Positions 7,922 through 16,725 of a stretch of DNA of 64,000 nt are shown one piece after another. The notes under the pieces were generated by a model. It saw nothing but the letters and a program-made list of their open reading frames with translations, was not told the DNA's origin and did no database searches. Each line of letters starts with the position of its first letter. Position 1 is the stretch's first letter. A program made the translations under genes and the position numbers. The DNA is from Bradyrhizobium sp. 1. Its GTDB lineage: Bacteria; Pseudomonadota; Alphaproteobacteria; Rhizobiales; Xanthobacteraceae. The stretch is from positions 377,944-441,943 of the forward strand of contig NZ_JADPJH010000022.1 of NCBI RefSeq assembly GCF_023073315.1, written 5' to 3'.

Positions 7922-9619
7922 ATGGACACCTTCCGCTCGCTCGTGGCTGTGCTGGCCCGGCGCGCGGCGGAGCAGCCCGGTGATCGCGCCTATGTCTTCG
8001 TCTCCGATCGCGGGACGGAGGAAGCCACCCTCACCTTCCGCCAGTTGCATGATTCCGCAAGCGCGCTTGCCGCGCGCCTGACCTTGGCTGCACGGCCCGG
8101 CGATTGCGCCATCCTGGTGTTTCCGCCCGGCCTCGAATTTCTGGTGGCGTTGTTCGGCTGCCTGATGGCCGGCATCGTCGCGGTGCCGATGATGATGCCG
8201 CGGCGAAACAGCGCGCGCGATGCCAGCGCCGCGATCCTCGCCAATTGCACGCCGGCCCTCGCGCTGACCACTTCGGCCTTTGCGCTGCGCGGCGATCTGC
8301 AGGCGCGCTTTGCGCAGGAGAGCATCCGGTGGATCGAGGTCGATCTCGCCGGCGACGGCGCGACGGCCAATCTGCCGGAGCCGGCGCCGGATGATATCGC
8401 CCTTCTGCAATACACCTCCGGCTCGACGTCCGAGCCCAAGGGCGTGATGGTGAGCCACGCCAATCTGCTGGCCAATCTCGAGATGATCCGGCTTGCGCTC
8501 GGCAACACTGGGCAGTCGACCCATGTCAATTGGGTGCCGCTCTATCACGACATGGGTTTGATCCTGAACGCACTTGGGGCGTTCTATGTCGGCGCAACCT
8601 GCGTGCTGATGGCGCCGAATGCGTTCATGCAGCGGCCGCTCGGCTGGCTGCGTGCGATCTCGCATTACCGCGCGGAAGTCGCGTGCGGCCCCAATTTCGG
8701 CTTCGACCTCTGCGTCAGCCGCTATCGCGCCGACCAGATGGAGGGCATCGATCTCTCCTCGCTCAAAATCGCGCTCAACGGCGCCGAGCCGGTGCATGCA
8801 GAAACCATCGATCGGTTCAACGCGACATTCGCGCCGCACGGCTTCGATCCGCGTGCGATGTATCCGGCCTACGGCATGGCGGAGGCCACGCTGCTGATCT
8901 CCGGTGGAACGCGCGGCGACGGCCACGCCACGCGCAACATCAGCCGCACAGCGCTTCAGGCGCATGCGGCGGAAACGCCTTCCGGCACCGATGATGGACA
9001 GATCGTGGTCGGCTGCGGTCGCGCGCTGGCCGGCGAGCGGATCGCCATCGTCGAGCCGGAGCGCCGCGTCCGCCTGCCTGCCGATCGCGTCGGCGAGATC
9101 TGGGTCGGCGGCGCCAATATCGCCCGCGCCTATTGGCGCAACGACGAGGCCACACGTGAGGGGCTCAACGCGGAGATCGCGGGTGAGGACGGGCCGTGGC
9201 TGCGCACCGGCGATCTCGGCTTCCTCGACGTCACAGGCGAGCTATTCGTTACTGGTCGGATCAAGGACCTCATCATCATCCGCGGTATCAACCATTATCC
9301 GCAGGACATCGAACGCACGGTGCAGTCGCTGGACGGCGCATTGCGCGAAAACTGTGGCGCGGCGTTCTCGGTTCCGGACGAGAGCGGCGAGGAGACGCTG
9401 GTCATCGTGCAGGAGGTCGAGCGCACCGCGCGCCATACGATCGACGCTGATGAGATCAAGGGACAGATCCGCGAGGCCATTGCCGACAACCATGAGCTCT
9501 CCGCGCGCCACATCACGCTGATCCGGCCCGGCGCGCTGCCGAAGACCACCAGCGGAAAGATCCAGCGCAAGCTGGCGCGCAGGCTCTGGCTCGATGGCAG
9601 CCTGGAGGAGATCAGCTAG
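7922..9619 (+). CDS. Fatty-acyl-AMP ligase (FAAL family)
   Basis: This 565-residue adenylate-forming enzyme is expected to activate a fatty acid with ATP and hand it to the neighbouring carrier protein rather than to CoA. The P-loop-like YTSGSTSEPKG motif is near residues 163-173. The hinge is LRTGDLGFLD, the family-typical IIIRGINHYPQDIE follows, and the C-terminal lysine lies in PKTTSGKIQR. The GINHYPQDIE signature is characteristic of FAALs as opposed to acyl-CoA synthetases. Its stop is 3 bases from the stop of the converging SGNH gene, so the plus-strand pair and minus-strand trio form one tight block. Confidence 0.9.
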   Translation: MDTFRSLVAVLARRAAEQPGDRAYVFVSDRGTEEATLTFRQLHDSASALAARLTLAARPGDCAILVFPPGLEFLVALFGCLMAGIVAVPMMMPRRNSARDASAAILANCTPALALTTSAFALRGDLQARFAQESIRWIEVDLAGDGATANLPEPAPDDIALLQYTSGSTSEPKGVMVSHANLLANLEMIRLALGNTGQSTHVNWVPLYHDMGLILNALGAFYVGATCVLMAPNAFMQRPLGWLRAISHYRAEVACGPNFGFDLCVSRYRADQMEGIDLSSLKIALNGAEPVHAETIDRFNATFAPHGFDPRAMYPAYGMAEATLLISGGTRGDGHATRNISRTALQAHAAETPSGTDDGQIVVGCGRALAGERIAIVEPERRVRLPADRVGEIWVGGANIARAYWRNDEATREGLNAEIAGEDGPWLRTGDLGFLDVTGELFVTGRIKDLIIIRGINHYPQDIERTVQSLDGALRENCGAAFSVPDESGEETLVIVQEVERTARHTIDADEIKGQIREAIADNHELSARHITLIRPGALPKTTSGKIQRKLARRLWLDGSLEEIS

Positions 9620-9622
9620 GCT

Positions 9623-10636
9623 TCAGAAGTTGATCTCGGCCGCCTCGCCGGCGTGCAGGCTGGCCGCAATACCCTGCTCGATCTTGCGGGCGATGGCCGC
9701 GCGGTAGTGGACGAGGTCGGCGAAGTTGGCGGGATCCCGCGTCAGCGCATTATCGACGCGGTAGTCGATCAAATTACTGTTCGCGCGCCCGCTGACGATG
9801 GAACGATACGCCTCCTTGCAAGCCGCATGAACCGCGCCGTCACGACTGCCGGAAACAGGCACCATCGTGTAAAAAGTCGGCGGCATCACCAGCACGACGG
9901 ACACATCGCGCGGCAGCTTGTCGATCGCGGCAGCCAGCATCACGGCGTAGGGAAAAGGATCCGCGATTTTGCCCGTGAACGGCGCCGCCTCCGCGGGCTC
10001 CGCGACAGCGGGATGCTTCGCGCCGGGTGCCCATAGCTCCTCGTAATTCCAGTAGCCATCGGCGCGGACCGGCTGGCGTGCACCACGAGCGATGGCGATG
10101 CGCTGGAAAGAGCGATCGAGCGCGGCCCAGGTGAAGAGATTGCCGAGATAGCGCAGCGTACCGCCCTGATAGAGCCAGTACGGAAACGGGTCCTGCGGCG
10201 GCGGCAACAGCACATTGCTGCACCAGGGCTGATCGACCGAGACGACCAGGGCGCGGATCGTCTGGTGGTGCCTGGCGAAGAAATCGAGGATCGCGAGGTC
10301 ACCGCGCGGATCGGCGCCGGGCGCGACGAGTTGGACGAAGCGCAGACCCGCTGCCTTGTCCAGCCTGGCGGGTTCGAGCAACTGCGCGGTGGAATTACCC
10401 AGAATGGCGGAGTCGAATTGCGGGTCGCGGGCTCGGCTGACATTGGCGGTCCAGGGATTGCGGTCGCCAACACCGACGATGCCGAAGGCGTCACCAAACC
10501 GGCCGCTGTCATAGGGATCGACAAGGATCACGAGCACCGCAATCGACGCAGCGCCCAGCGCGAGCGCACCGAAGCAGGCAGCAAGGCAGCGGCCCCATCC
10601 GAATGAGACGTCAGAACTGGAAATAGACGAACTCAT
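9623..10636 (-). CDS. Membrane-anchored SGNH/DltD-like protein
   Basis: This 337-residue protein has one N-terminal membrane anchor (about residues 18-40) and an extracytoplasmic domain. ILGNSTAQLL (78-87) looks like SGNH block I with Ser82 as nucleophile. ADLVHYR near the end (Asp307, His310) matches the DxxH block V, so a full SGNH-type triad is plausible. Its gene overlaps the 3' end of the upstream MBOAT gene by 26 bases. MBOAT/SGNH pairs are known as two-part O-acylation machines (DltB/DltD, AlgI/AlgJ-X). The family is normally called hypothetical, and the SGNH call is from the motifs only. Confidence 0.75.
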   Translation of the reverse strand: MSSSISSSDVSFGWGRCLAACFGALALGAASIAVLVILVDPYDSGRFGDAFGIVGVGDRNPWTANVSRARDPQFDSAILGNSTAQLLEPARLDKAAGLRFVQLVAPGADPRGDLAILDFFARHHQTIRALVVSVDQPWCSNVLLPPPQDPFPYWLYQGGTLRYLGNLFTWAALDRSFQRIAIARGARQPVRADGYWNYEELWAPGAKHPAVAEPAEAAPFTGKIADPFPYAVMLAAAIDKLPRDVSVVLVMPPTFYTMVPVSGSRDGAVHAACKEAYRSIVSGRANSNLIDYRVDNALTRDPANFADLVHYRAAIARKIEQGIAASLHAGEAAEINF

Positions 10637-11993
10637 GAATCCCTCGTTCGCCGATCTGAATCAGCAAGGCCAGAATGCCGATGCCGAGCAGGCCGGCCAT
10701 CACTACATTCGGACGGCGCGTGAAGAATGCCACGATGTCCTGGCTCGCCGGCAGCAGGAATGCGAACAGCGGTGCCGCCACCAGCGGCCACAATTGCCCG
10801 CCTCGCGCCAGCGGCAATGGCTCAGCAAGCCCGGCGAAAACATGCCAGGCTGCCTCCACCGACCCGGCGCGAAAAATCACGCCGGTGGCGAGCACAAACA
10901 GCACGGTGAGCGCCCAGCCGAGCCATGAAGGGAAATGCGGGCCATAGCGGCGCCACAGCGTGCAGGCGACCTGCGCGAGGCCGTGCAGCACACCCCACAG
11001 CACAAAGGTCCAGCTGGCGCCGTGCCACAGGCCGCACAGCGCCATCGTGACCATCATCGCGCCGAAGAACTGGACGGGCAGAAAGCGCCGCGTCAGCAGG
11101 CGCCAATTGACCAGCGGATAGAACACGTAGTCGCGCAGGAACAGCATCAGGGTGATGTGCCAGCGCTGCCAGAAATCCTGGATGTTGGTCGAGCGCAGCG
11201 GCGCATTGAAATTGTAGGGGAGCTGCACGCCGAACAGGAGACCAAGGCCGATCGCGATATCGGAATAGCCGGAGAAGTCGAACAGGATCTGGAACGAGAA
11301 GCAGAAGGCGAGCCAGGCATCGCCGCTCGCAAGCTGCCCGCTTGCCGCCTGCGCGTAGATGGGATCGAGCAGGTGCGCGATGCTGTCGGCGATCACGATT
11401 TTCTCGAACAGGCCGAGCGCGATGAAGCAGGTCGCGATGCAGAACTGCCGCTGCCAGCCCGGCGCATAGACCTGTTTGCCGAACTGATGCATCACCTCCG
11501 ACCAGCGCGCCAGCGGGCCTGCGATCGCCTGCGGGAAGAAGGCGATGTAGAGCGCGTAGCGGTCGATCGTGTAGAGCGGCGCCCGGCCACGCTTCAGATC
11601 GACGAGATACATGATGTGGTGGAACGTGAAGAACGAGATGCCGAGCGGCAGCCCGATGTCGAGCTCCGGAAGCGTCGTACCCAGCGCAAGGCCGAGATTG
11701 GCAAGAAGGAAGTTGGCGTATTTGAACAGCGCCAGCACGCCGATATCGAGCGCGATGACAAGCGTCAGCAGCATCCGCCATTTCACCCGCCCATAGATAA
11801 CGGAGGCGAGCCAGTTGATCGCGATCGAGGCGATCAGGAGCAGGATGAAAAACGGGCTGCCCCAGGCATAGAAGGCGAGCGACAGCGCGACCTGCACGCC
11901 GATGCGCAGGGACGGATACGGATCGGCCAGCCGGGTGATCAGCAGCGCCGCCGGCAGAAATACAAGGAGGAATGGATAGTCGTTGAAGAGCAT
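10611..11993 (-). CDS. MBOAT family O-acyltransferase (DltB/AlgI-like)
   Basis: This 460-residue polytopic membrane protein has about eleven hydrophobic segments. The active-site histidine lies in LCGLWHGASWTF (His324) and the second conserved histidine in FWQRWHITL (His279). MBOAT proteins of the AlgI/DltB group pass acyl groups through the membrane onto extracytoplasmic acceptors, and DltB takes them directly from a carrier protein. It lies 46 bases downstream of the desaturase gene and overlaps the SGNH gene, so all three are probably one transcript. Together with the facing ACP and acyl-AMP ligase genes this suggests fatty acylation of a surface molecule. The acceptor is not evident from the sequence. 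Confidence 0.92.
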   Translation of the reverse strand: MLFNDYPFLLVFLPAALLITRLADPYPSLRIGVQVALSLAFYAWGSPFFILLLIASIAINWLASVIYGRVKWRMLLTLVIALDIGVLALFKYANFLLANLGLALGTTLPELDIGLPLGISFFTFHHIMYLVDLKRGRAPLYTIDRYALYIAFFPQAIAGPLARWSEVMHQFGKQVYAPGWQRQFCIATCFIALGLFEKIVIADSIAHLLDPIYAQAASGQLASGDAWLAFCFSFQILFDFSGYSDIAIGLGLLFGVQLPYNFNAPLRSTNIQDFWQRWHITLMLFLRDYVFYPLVNWRLLTRRFLPVQFFGAMMVTMALCGLWHGASWTFVLWGVLHGLAQVACTLWRRYGPHFPSWLGWALTVLFVLATGVIFRAGSVEAAWHVFAGLAEPLPLARGGQLWPLVAAPLFAFLLPASQDIVAFFTRRPNVVMAGLLGIGILALLIQIGERGIHEFVYFQF

Positions 11994-12039
11994 CGGATCA
12001 AAGCCGCGCCATCACCGGCGTTGCGCCGGTCGATGATGC

Positions 12040-12999
12040 TCAGCCCGTTTCGAGATCGGGCGCCGTATCGCCCGGCTGCCGCAGCATGCGCCGCGCGATC
12101 TTGTCCTCGCTCGGCACCTTGACGTCCCAGGCAAGCCCGAGCGCCTCCAGCGCGCGGATGAAGATGAAGCCGGGATCGAACTCGAACCAGCGCAGGCCGA
12201 AGGCCGCGGAATACGGAAAAGCGTGGTGATTGTTGTGCCAGCCCTCGCCCCAGGCGAGCCAGCCCATCACACCGAGATTGCGGCTGTTGTCGTCACGAGT
12301 GACGAAGGGCTGCGCGCCAAAGGTGTGCATGATCGAGTTGATGGCAGAAAAAGTCTGCTCGACCACGAACATTCGGACCACGCCGCCCCACAAGAAGCCG
12401 CTTAGCGCGCCCCACAAGGTCATGGTGACGAAGCCGCCGATCACGGCCGGCAGCACCAGGCCGAGCGCGACCCAGCTGTAATAGTAGCTGTTGACGGCAA
12501 CCAGCCTGCGGTCCGCCATCAGATCGGGTACGTAATGCGCGACGTTGGGGTAATCGTGCTCGATCATCCAGGTCAAATGCGCATGCAGGAAACCGCGCAG
12601 CCGGCCGAGCATGCTATCGCCGTGCAGCCGCGGCGAGTGCAGATCGCCGTCGTGATCGGACAATTCGTGATGGCGCCGGTGCATCGCCGCCCAGGACAGC
12701 ATCGGACCGCGGCCCGCCATCGATCCCATGATGATCAGGATCGCGCTCATCGTCGTGGATGTCGCGAAGGCGCGGTGGGTGAACAGGCGGTGATAGCCGA
12801 CCGTGAGGCCGAGCCCGGTGATCAGCCAGAAGCCGGCGAACAGGCAAAACTCCATCATCCCGATCGGACGGACAAACAACAGGCCCAGCGCGACCAGCGT
12901 GCCCATGAAGGGCAAAATGTCGAAGATGATGAAATGCCGCCGCTGCATCTTGTGAAAATGCCGGCTGCGAATGATGCGGTGATCGCGTTTCTGTTGCAC
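12040..12999 (-). CDS. Membrane fatty-acyl desaturase (acyl-CoA desaturase family)
   Basis: The three histidine boxes of di-iron membrane desaturases are clear: HRLFTH, HRRHH and HNNHH. About four membrane segments lie between them. The product introduces a double bond into an acyl chain. The start is uncertain: I use a GTG at 12999 with GGAA about 10 bases upstream. The frame is open to 13071, and an ATG at 12948 (MQRRHF) is also possible; the extra upstream residues do not look desaturase-like. It heads the minus-strand group desaturase-MBOAT-SGNH, suggesting the acyl chain handled by the module is unsaturated. Confidence 0.88.
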   Translation of the reverse strand: MQQKRDHRIIRSRHFHKMQRRHFIIFDILPFMGTLVALGLLFVRPIGMMEFCLFAGFWLITGLGLTVGYHRLFTHRAFATSTTMSAILIIMGSMAGRGPMLSWAAMHRRHHELSDHDGDLHSPRLHGDSMLGRLRGFLHAHLTWMIEHDYPNVAHYVPDLMADRRLVAVNSYYYSWVALGLVLPAVIGGFVTMTLWGALSGFLWGGVVRMFVVEQTFSAINSIMHTFGAQPFVTRDDNSRNLGVMGWLAWGEGWHNNHHAFPYSAAFGLRWFEFDPGFIFIRALEALGLAWDVKVPSEDKIARRMLRQPGDTAPDLETG

Positions 13000-13247
13000 G
13001 GTTGGGGATTCCAAGGCGGCTGGTATGAGTACATACCCGCCAGGCGAGTGCAACCCAAGCTGCCGCCTCAAGTTTCAACAGGTCTTGCCCATTGGACCGC
13101 CGGGGCATGACAGGACCCGAAAGCGGGCAATTCCCTCACTTTTGCGAGAGAATCCCGTCCTGCGGCAACGCTGGAAGATGGCTGGTCATCTGGCTGTAAA
13201 AACCCGCCAATACCGTCCGGGTCCAATCACCGGGTGCGGAGACTGTC

Positions 13248-14105
13248 ATGAAGCGAGGCATTGCCGTTTTCGCCTCAGCCGCGGCGCTGATGGGCTTCTT
13301 CTATTTCGTTGCCGGAAAATGGGTGATCCACCACAAGACCGTCGAGATGGCCGACATCCTGCGCGGCGACCGCGATGTGACCCTGGATATCTCCGTCCGC
13401 CGCGACCGCGAGATTCAGTCGATGGCCGAAATGATCGACCTGCCGGTCGTGATCCTGAGCCACGGCAACACAGTCAAGCACACCGAGTACTCGTTCCTCA
13501 CCAACACATTCGCCGCCCGCGGCTATCTGGTCGTCAGCATCCAGCACGATCTGTCGACCGACGATCCCATGGCCACGAAGGCCGGCGAGGAATATGTCGG
13601 CCGCCGCTCGCAATACAACCGCGGCATCGCCAACATCCTGTTCACGATTGAACGGCTGAAGCAGATTTACCCCAATGCGGACTACCACCACCTGACCCTT
13701 GTGGGGCATTCGAACGGCGGCGACATCTCGATGTATTTCGCCAGGCTCCATCCGGAACTGGTGAAGAAGGTCGTCACGCTCGACAATCTGCGCGTGCCCT
13801 TCGTCACCGACGGCAAGGTCAGGATCCTGTCCTTCCGCTCGAAGGATCCGCAGTTCAAAGCCGATCCCGGGGTCGTTCCCGACGACGAGACCTGCGCCAG
13901 GGCCGGCATCCAGGTGGTCAAGACCGAATTCCAGCACAACGATCTCAGCGACCGCGGCTCGGACCAGGTCAAGGGCTTCATCGAAGGCGCGGTCCGCGAC
14001 TTCCTCAACGAGCTCGGCGAGGAGGACAGCCCGTTGAATATGCCGCGCCTCACAAAGTCTCGTCCCACCATCGACCAGCTGGCGGCCGCCGTCCCCGAGC
14101 GTTGA
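13248..14105 (+). CDS. Membrane-anchored alpha/beta hydrolase
   Basis: This 285-residue protein has an N-terminal membrane anchor or uncleaved signal (about residues 4-26). The hydrolase core follows, with an oxyanion-side motif LSHGNT (70-75) and the nucleophile elbow GHSNGG (153-158). An acid may lie in TLDNLR and the histidine in EFQHNDLSDRGS. The arrangement resembles serine hydrolases of the esterase/dienelactone hydrolase type exposed to the periplasm. It is divergent from the desaturase gene across ~250 bases with no obvious operator. A long palindromic repeat follows its stop. The substrate is unknown. Confidence 0.8.
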   Translation: MKRGIAVFASAAALMGFFYFVAGKWVIHHKTVEMADILRGDRDVTLDISVRRDREIQSMAEMIDLPVVILSHGNTVKHTEYSFLTNTFAARGYLVVSIQHDLSTDDPMATKAGEEYVGRRSQYNRGIANILFTIERLKQIYPNADYHHLTLVGHSNGGDISMYFARLHPELVKKVVTLDNLRVPFVTDGKVRILSFRSKDPQFKADPGVVPDDETCARAGIQVVKTEFQHNDLSDRGSDQVKGFIEGAVRDFLNELGEEDSPLNMPRLTKSRPTIDQLAAAVPER

Positions 14106-14119
14106 GGGGCTACGCGAAC

Positions 14120-14250
14120 CTCTCGTGTCCCGGACGCGGTGCGGCGCGAAGTGCCGCTCCGCGGAGCCGGGACCCAGAAAGCCGCACCATGAGCCCCGGC
14201 TCTGCAGCGCACCGCTGAAGAAGCGTCGCACTGCGTCCGGGGTACGAGAT
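14120..14250 (+). repeat. Long dispersed palindrome, copy A
   Basis: This is one of four related copies in the window. It begins TCTCGTGTCCCGGACGCG and ends with the near-complement (ACTGCGTCCGGGGTACGAGA), with inner arms GAGCCGGGACCC and GAGCCCCGGCTC. It fills the gap between two converging genes and so could act as a shared terminator. Confidence 0.75.
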
Positions 14251-14269
14251 CATTTGCGTGGTGCGGAGC

Positions 14270-16549
14270 CTACTCCCCGTCCCGCAAACGCCGGTACAGT
14301 GCGCCAAGGATGTTGGAGTAATCGTCGGTCCAGACCCGCACCCTGTCGTCGGCTTCGGTCAGCTCCCACGCCTTTGAGGAGGCGAGCTTGCCGACATCTT
14401 CCTCCTCGCGCGCGGAGATGACGACGTCGGTCGAGAAGATGTAGTCCCCATCGCGCCCGGAATCCTCGTTGAAGACCCAGCTCTTCATATCGTTGGCGTC
14501 GGCAATTCCGACCACGACGGTCTCGAGATCGAGATGCCGGTTGGAGACGTGCATCACCACGGCGCCGTGGGGCGCAAGCTTGTCCTTGTAGATCTTCATC
14601 GCCTCTTCGGTGGCGAGATGAATCGGGATCGCATCCGACGAATAGGCGTCGACAATGATGAGATCATAGACGCCGTCGGGCTCTTTCGCGAAGGTGAGGC
14701 GCGCGTCGCCGATCACCGGCTTCAGGCCCGGCATGCAGCTCGAGATGTAGCGGAAATTCTTCGGGTCGCTCGCGGCGTCGACCATGGACTGGTCGATCTC
14801 GAAGAAGGTCCAGTTTTCGCCGGGCTCGGCGGCGCAGGTGAGCGTGCCGGAGCCGACGCCGATTGCCGCGACCTTCAGCGGCGCGCCCTTGCGCGCGCGG
14901 ATCGCTGTGATGGCCTGACCGATGCCGCCATCCTTGTGGTAGTAGGTGATCGGCTCGGGCCGGCCTGTGACCGGCGTGCCGTCATTGTTGCGGAAGCGCT
15001 CGGCGCCGTGGATCGTGGTGCCGTGCATCAGCACGTGGAAATAACCGCCGGGGGTCTCCACGATCTTGTGCACGCCGAAGAAGCTGCGCACGGTGGTGAC
15101 GCGCCCCTCGTCCGCCGGATAGATTCGGATCAATGCCAGCGCCAGCGCGACGGTGGCAAAAATCTTCCAGCGGCCGACATTGAGCGCGAGTGTCAGCAGA
15201 GCGGCCAGCACGCCGACGGAGCCGGCGACCCAGACGCGGTGATCCTCGAACCAGGTCGAGAGGCTGCCGGTGCTGTAGGACGGCACGACGAGCGCTAACG
15301 CGAGCGCAGCAAGCGCCAGCCAGTACCATTTGACGATGCCGGCCAGGCGCTCGTCCGCGGACGGACGGCACAGCGCGGCGAGCGCGACCAGGATCGGGTA
15401 TTCGGCGATCCACGAGAAGGTGAAGGGCGCGAGCAGGCCAGCAAAGAGGCCGCCGACCATGCCGCCGAACGACAGCGCGACATAGAAGCCGGTGAGATAT
15501 TTGGCTGCGGGGCGGGTCCGCGCCAGTTCGCCGTGGCAGGCCATGGCGATGACGAAGAAGCACAATTGATGACCGCCGAGCGTCAGCAGCAGGTTCTGCT
15601 CGCCGCCGAAGGCCAGCAGGACGACCACGCCCGCGATCGCGACCGGCTGGAGCATCAGCATCCATTTGTGCGGCAGCAGCGGACGCGACTGAAACACCAC
15701 CACCCAGGTCAAGAGATACAGCGACAGCGGCAGCACCCACAGCAGCGGTGCTGCCGCGACGTCGGTCGAGATGTGCGCAGTAACGGCGATGAGCAGGCCC
15801 GACGGCACTGCGGCCAGGAAGATCCAGCGCAGCCGCGTCACGAGGCCGGGCGCCGGCGCATTGATCTCCTCGGTTTGCGCATCGACTATTGCGAGCTTCG
15901 GCGAGCGCAACAGCAGCACGCCGCAGGCGGCGATCAGGAGAATCAGCAGACCATAACCGCCGGTCCAGAACCGGTTCTGCGTGTGCAGCGTGAACATCGG
16001 CTCCAGCAGGAACGGATAGGACAACAGCGCGAGAAAGCTGCCGATGTTGGAGGACGCATAAAGGAAATAGGGATCATGGCCGGCGGGATGGCCGGTGCGG
16101 ACGAACCAGGCCTGGAGCAGCGGATTGTTGGCGGCGAGCGCGAAGAACGGCAGCCCGATCGAGACCACGAACAGGCCGAGCAGCCAGAACGCATAGCCCG
16201 ACGCCGGCGGCTCGCCATAGGCGACGGCGACGCCAAGCGGCAGCGTGGCGAAGGCCACGATCAACAGCACCAGATGCACCGCCACCGGAACGATTCGGCT
16301 TTTGACCTGCATCAGCAGGTGCGCGTAGGCGTAGCCGGCCAGCAACAGCGACTGGAAGAACACCATCGCCACCGACCACACCGCCGGCGAGCCGCCGAGC
16401 CGCGGCAGCACCATCTTCGTGAACAGCGGCTGCACCGAGAACAGCAGCAGCGCGCTGACGAAGATCGCAGCGGTGTAGACCGTCAGCAGCAGCCGGTTGC
16501 GCGACGACGACGGCTGCTCCGTGGCGGGGGGTTGCACGATCGAATCCAT
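14270..16549 (-). CDS. Fused MFS-like / spermidine-synthase-like protein
   Basis: This 759-residue fusion has an N-terminal half (to about residue 500) with ~12 hydrophobic segments and a C-terminal Rossmann domain of the spermidine synthase type. The domain shows AAIGVGSGTLTC for the nucleotide loop, FFEIDQSMV for the acidic strand end, and DLIIVDAYSSDAIPIHL for the active-site loop. Such fused MFS/spermidine-synthase proteins are widespread but biochemically undefined; amine-propyl transfer is not certain. The ATG at 16549 has GGAG 7 bases upstream and directly precedes the membrane part. An upstream in-frame start at 16669 is less likely. It is divergent from the FAD oxidoreductase. Confidence 0.85.
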   Translation of the reverse strand: MDSIVQPPATEQPSSSRNRLLLTVYTAAIFVSALLLFSVQPLFTKMVLPRLGGSPAVWSVAMVFFQSLLLAGYAYAHLLMQVKSRIVPVAVHLVLLIVAFATLPLGVAVAYGEPPASGYAFWLLGLFVVSIGLPFFALAANNPLLQAWFVRTGHPAGHDPYFLYASSNIGSFLALLSYPFLLEPMFTLHTQNRFWTGGYGLLILLIAACGVLLLRSPKLAIVDAQTEEINAPAPGLVTRLRWIFLAAVPSGLLIAVTAHISTDVAAAPLLWVLPLSLYLLTWVVVFQSRPLLPHKWMLMLQPVAIAGVVVLLAFGGEQNLLLTLGGHQLCFFVIAMACHGELARTRPAAKYLTGFYVALSFGGMVGGLFAGLLAPFTFSWIAEYPILVALAALCRPSADERLAGIVKWYWLALAALALALVVPSYSTGSLSTWFEDHRVWVAGSVGVLAALLTLALNVGRWKIFATVALALALIRIYPADEGRVTTVRSFFGVHKIVETPGGYFHVLMHGTTIHGAERFRNNDGTPVTGRPEPITYYHKDGGIGQAITAIRARKGAPLKVAAIGVGSGTLTCAAEPGENWTFFEIDQSMVDAASDPKNFRYISSCMPGLKPVIGDARLTFAKEPDGVYDLIIVDAYSSDAIPIHLATEEAMKIYKDKLAPHGAVVMHVSNRHLDLETVVVGIADANDMKSWVFNEDSGRDGDYIFSTDVVISAREEEDVGKLASSKAWELTEADDRVRVWTDDYSNILGALYRRLRDGE

Positions 16550-16725
16550 GGAAGCTCCAGCAAAACCCCGGCGGGCGCCGGACGGGCGCAATGGAGCACA
16601 AGGCGCCTGAACGGGCAATAAAGGGGCTCGTGATGTTGCAGCGAGAAATGCCTGATATACAGATGTCATTCTGGTCCGCTCCTTCGGACCATCCCGGAAT
16701 GGCAGCGGAGCAACTCGAACTCGTC

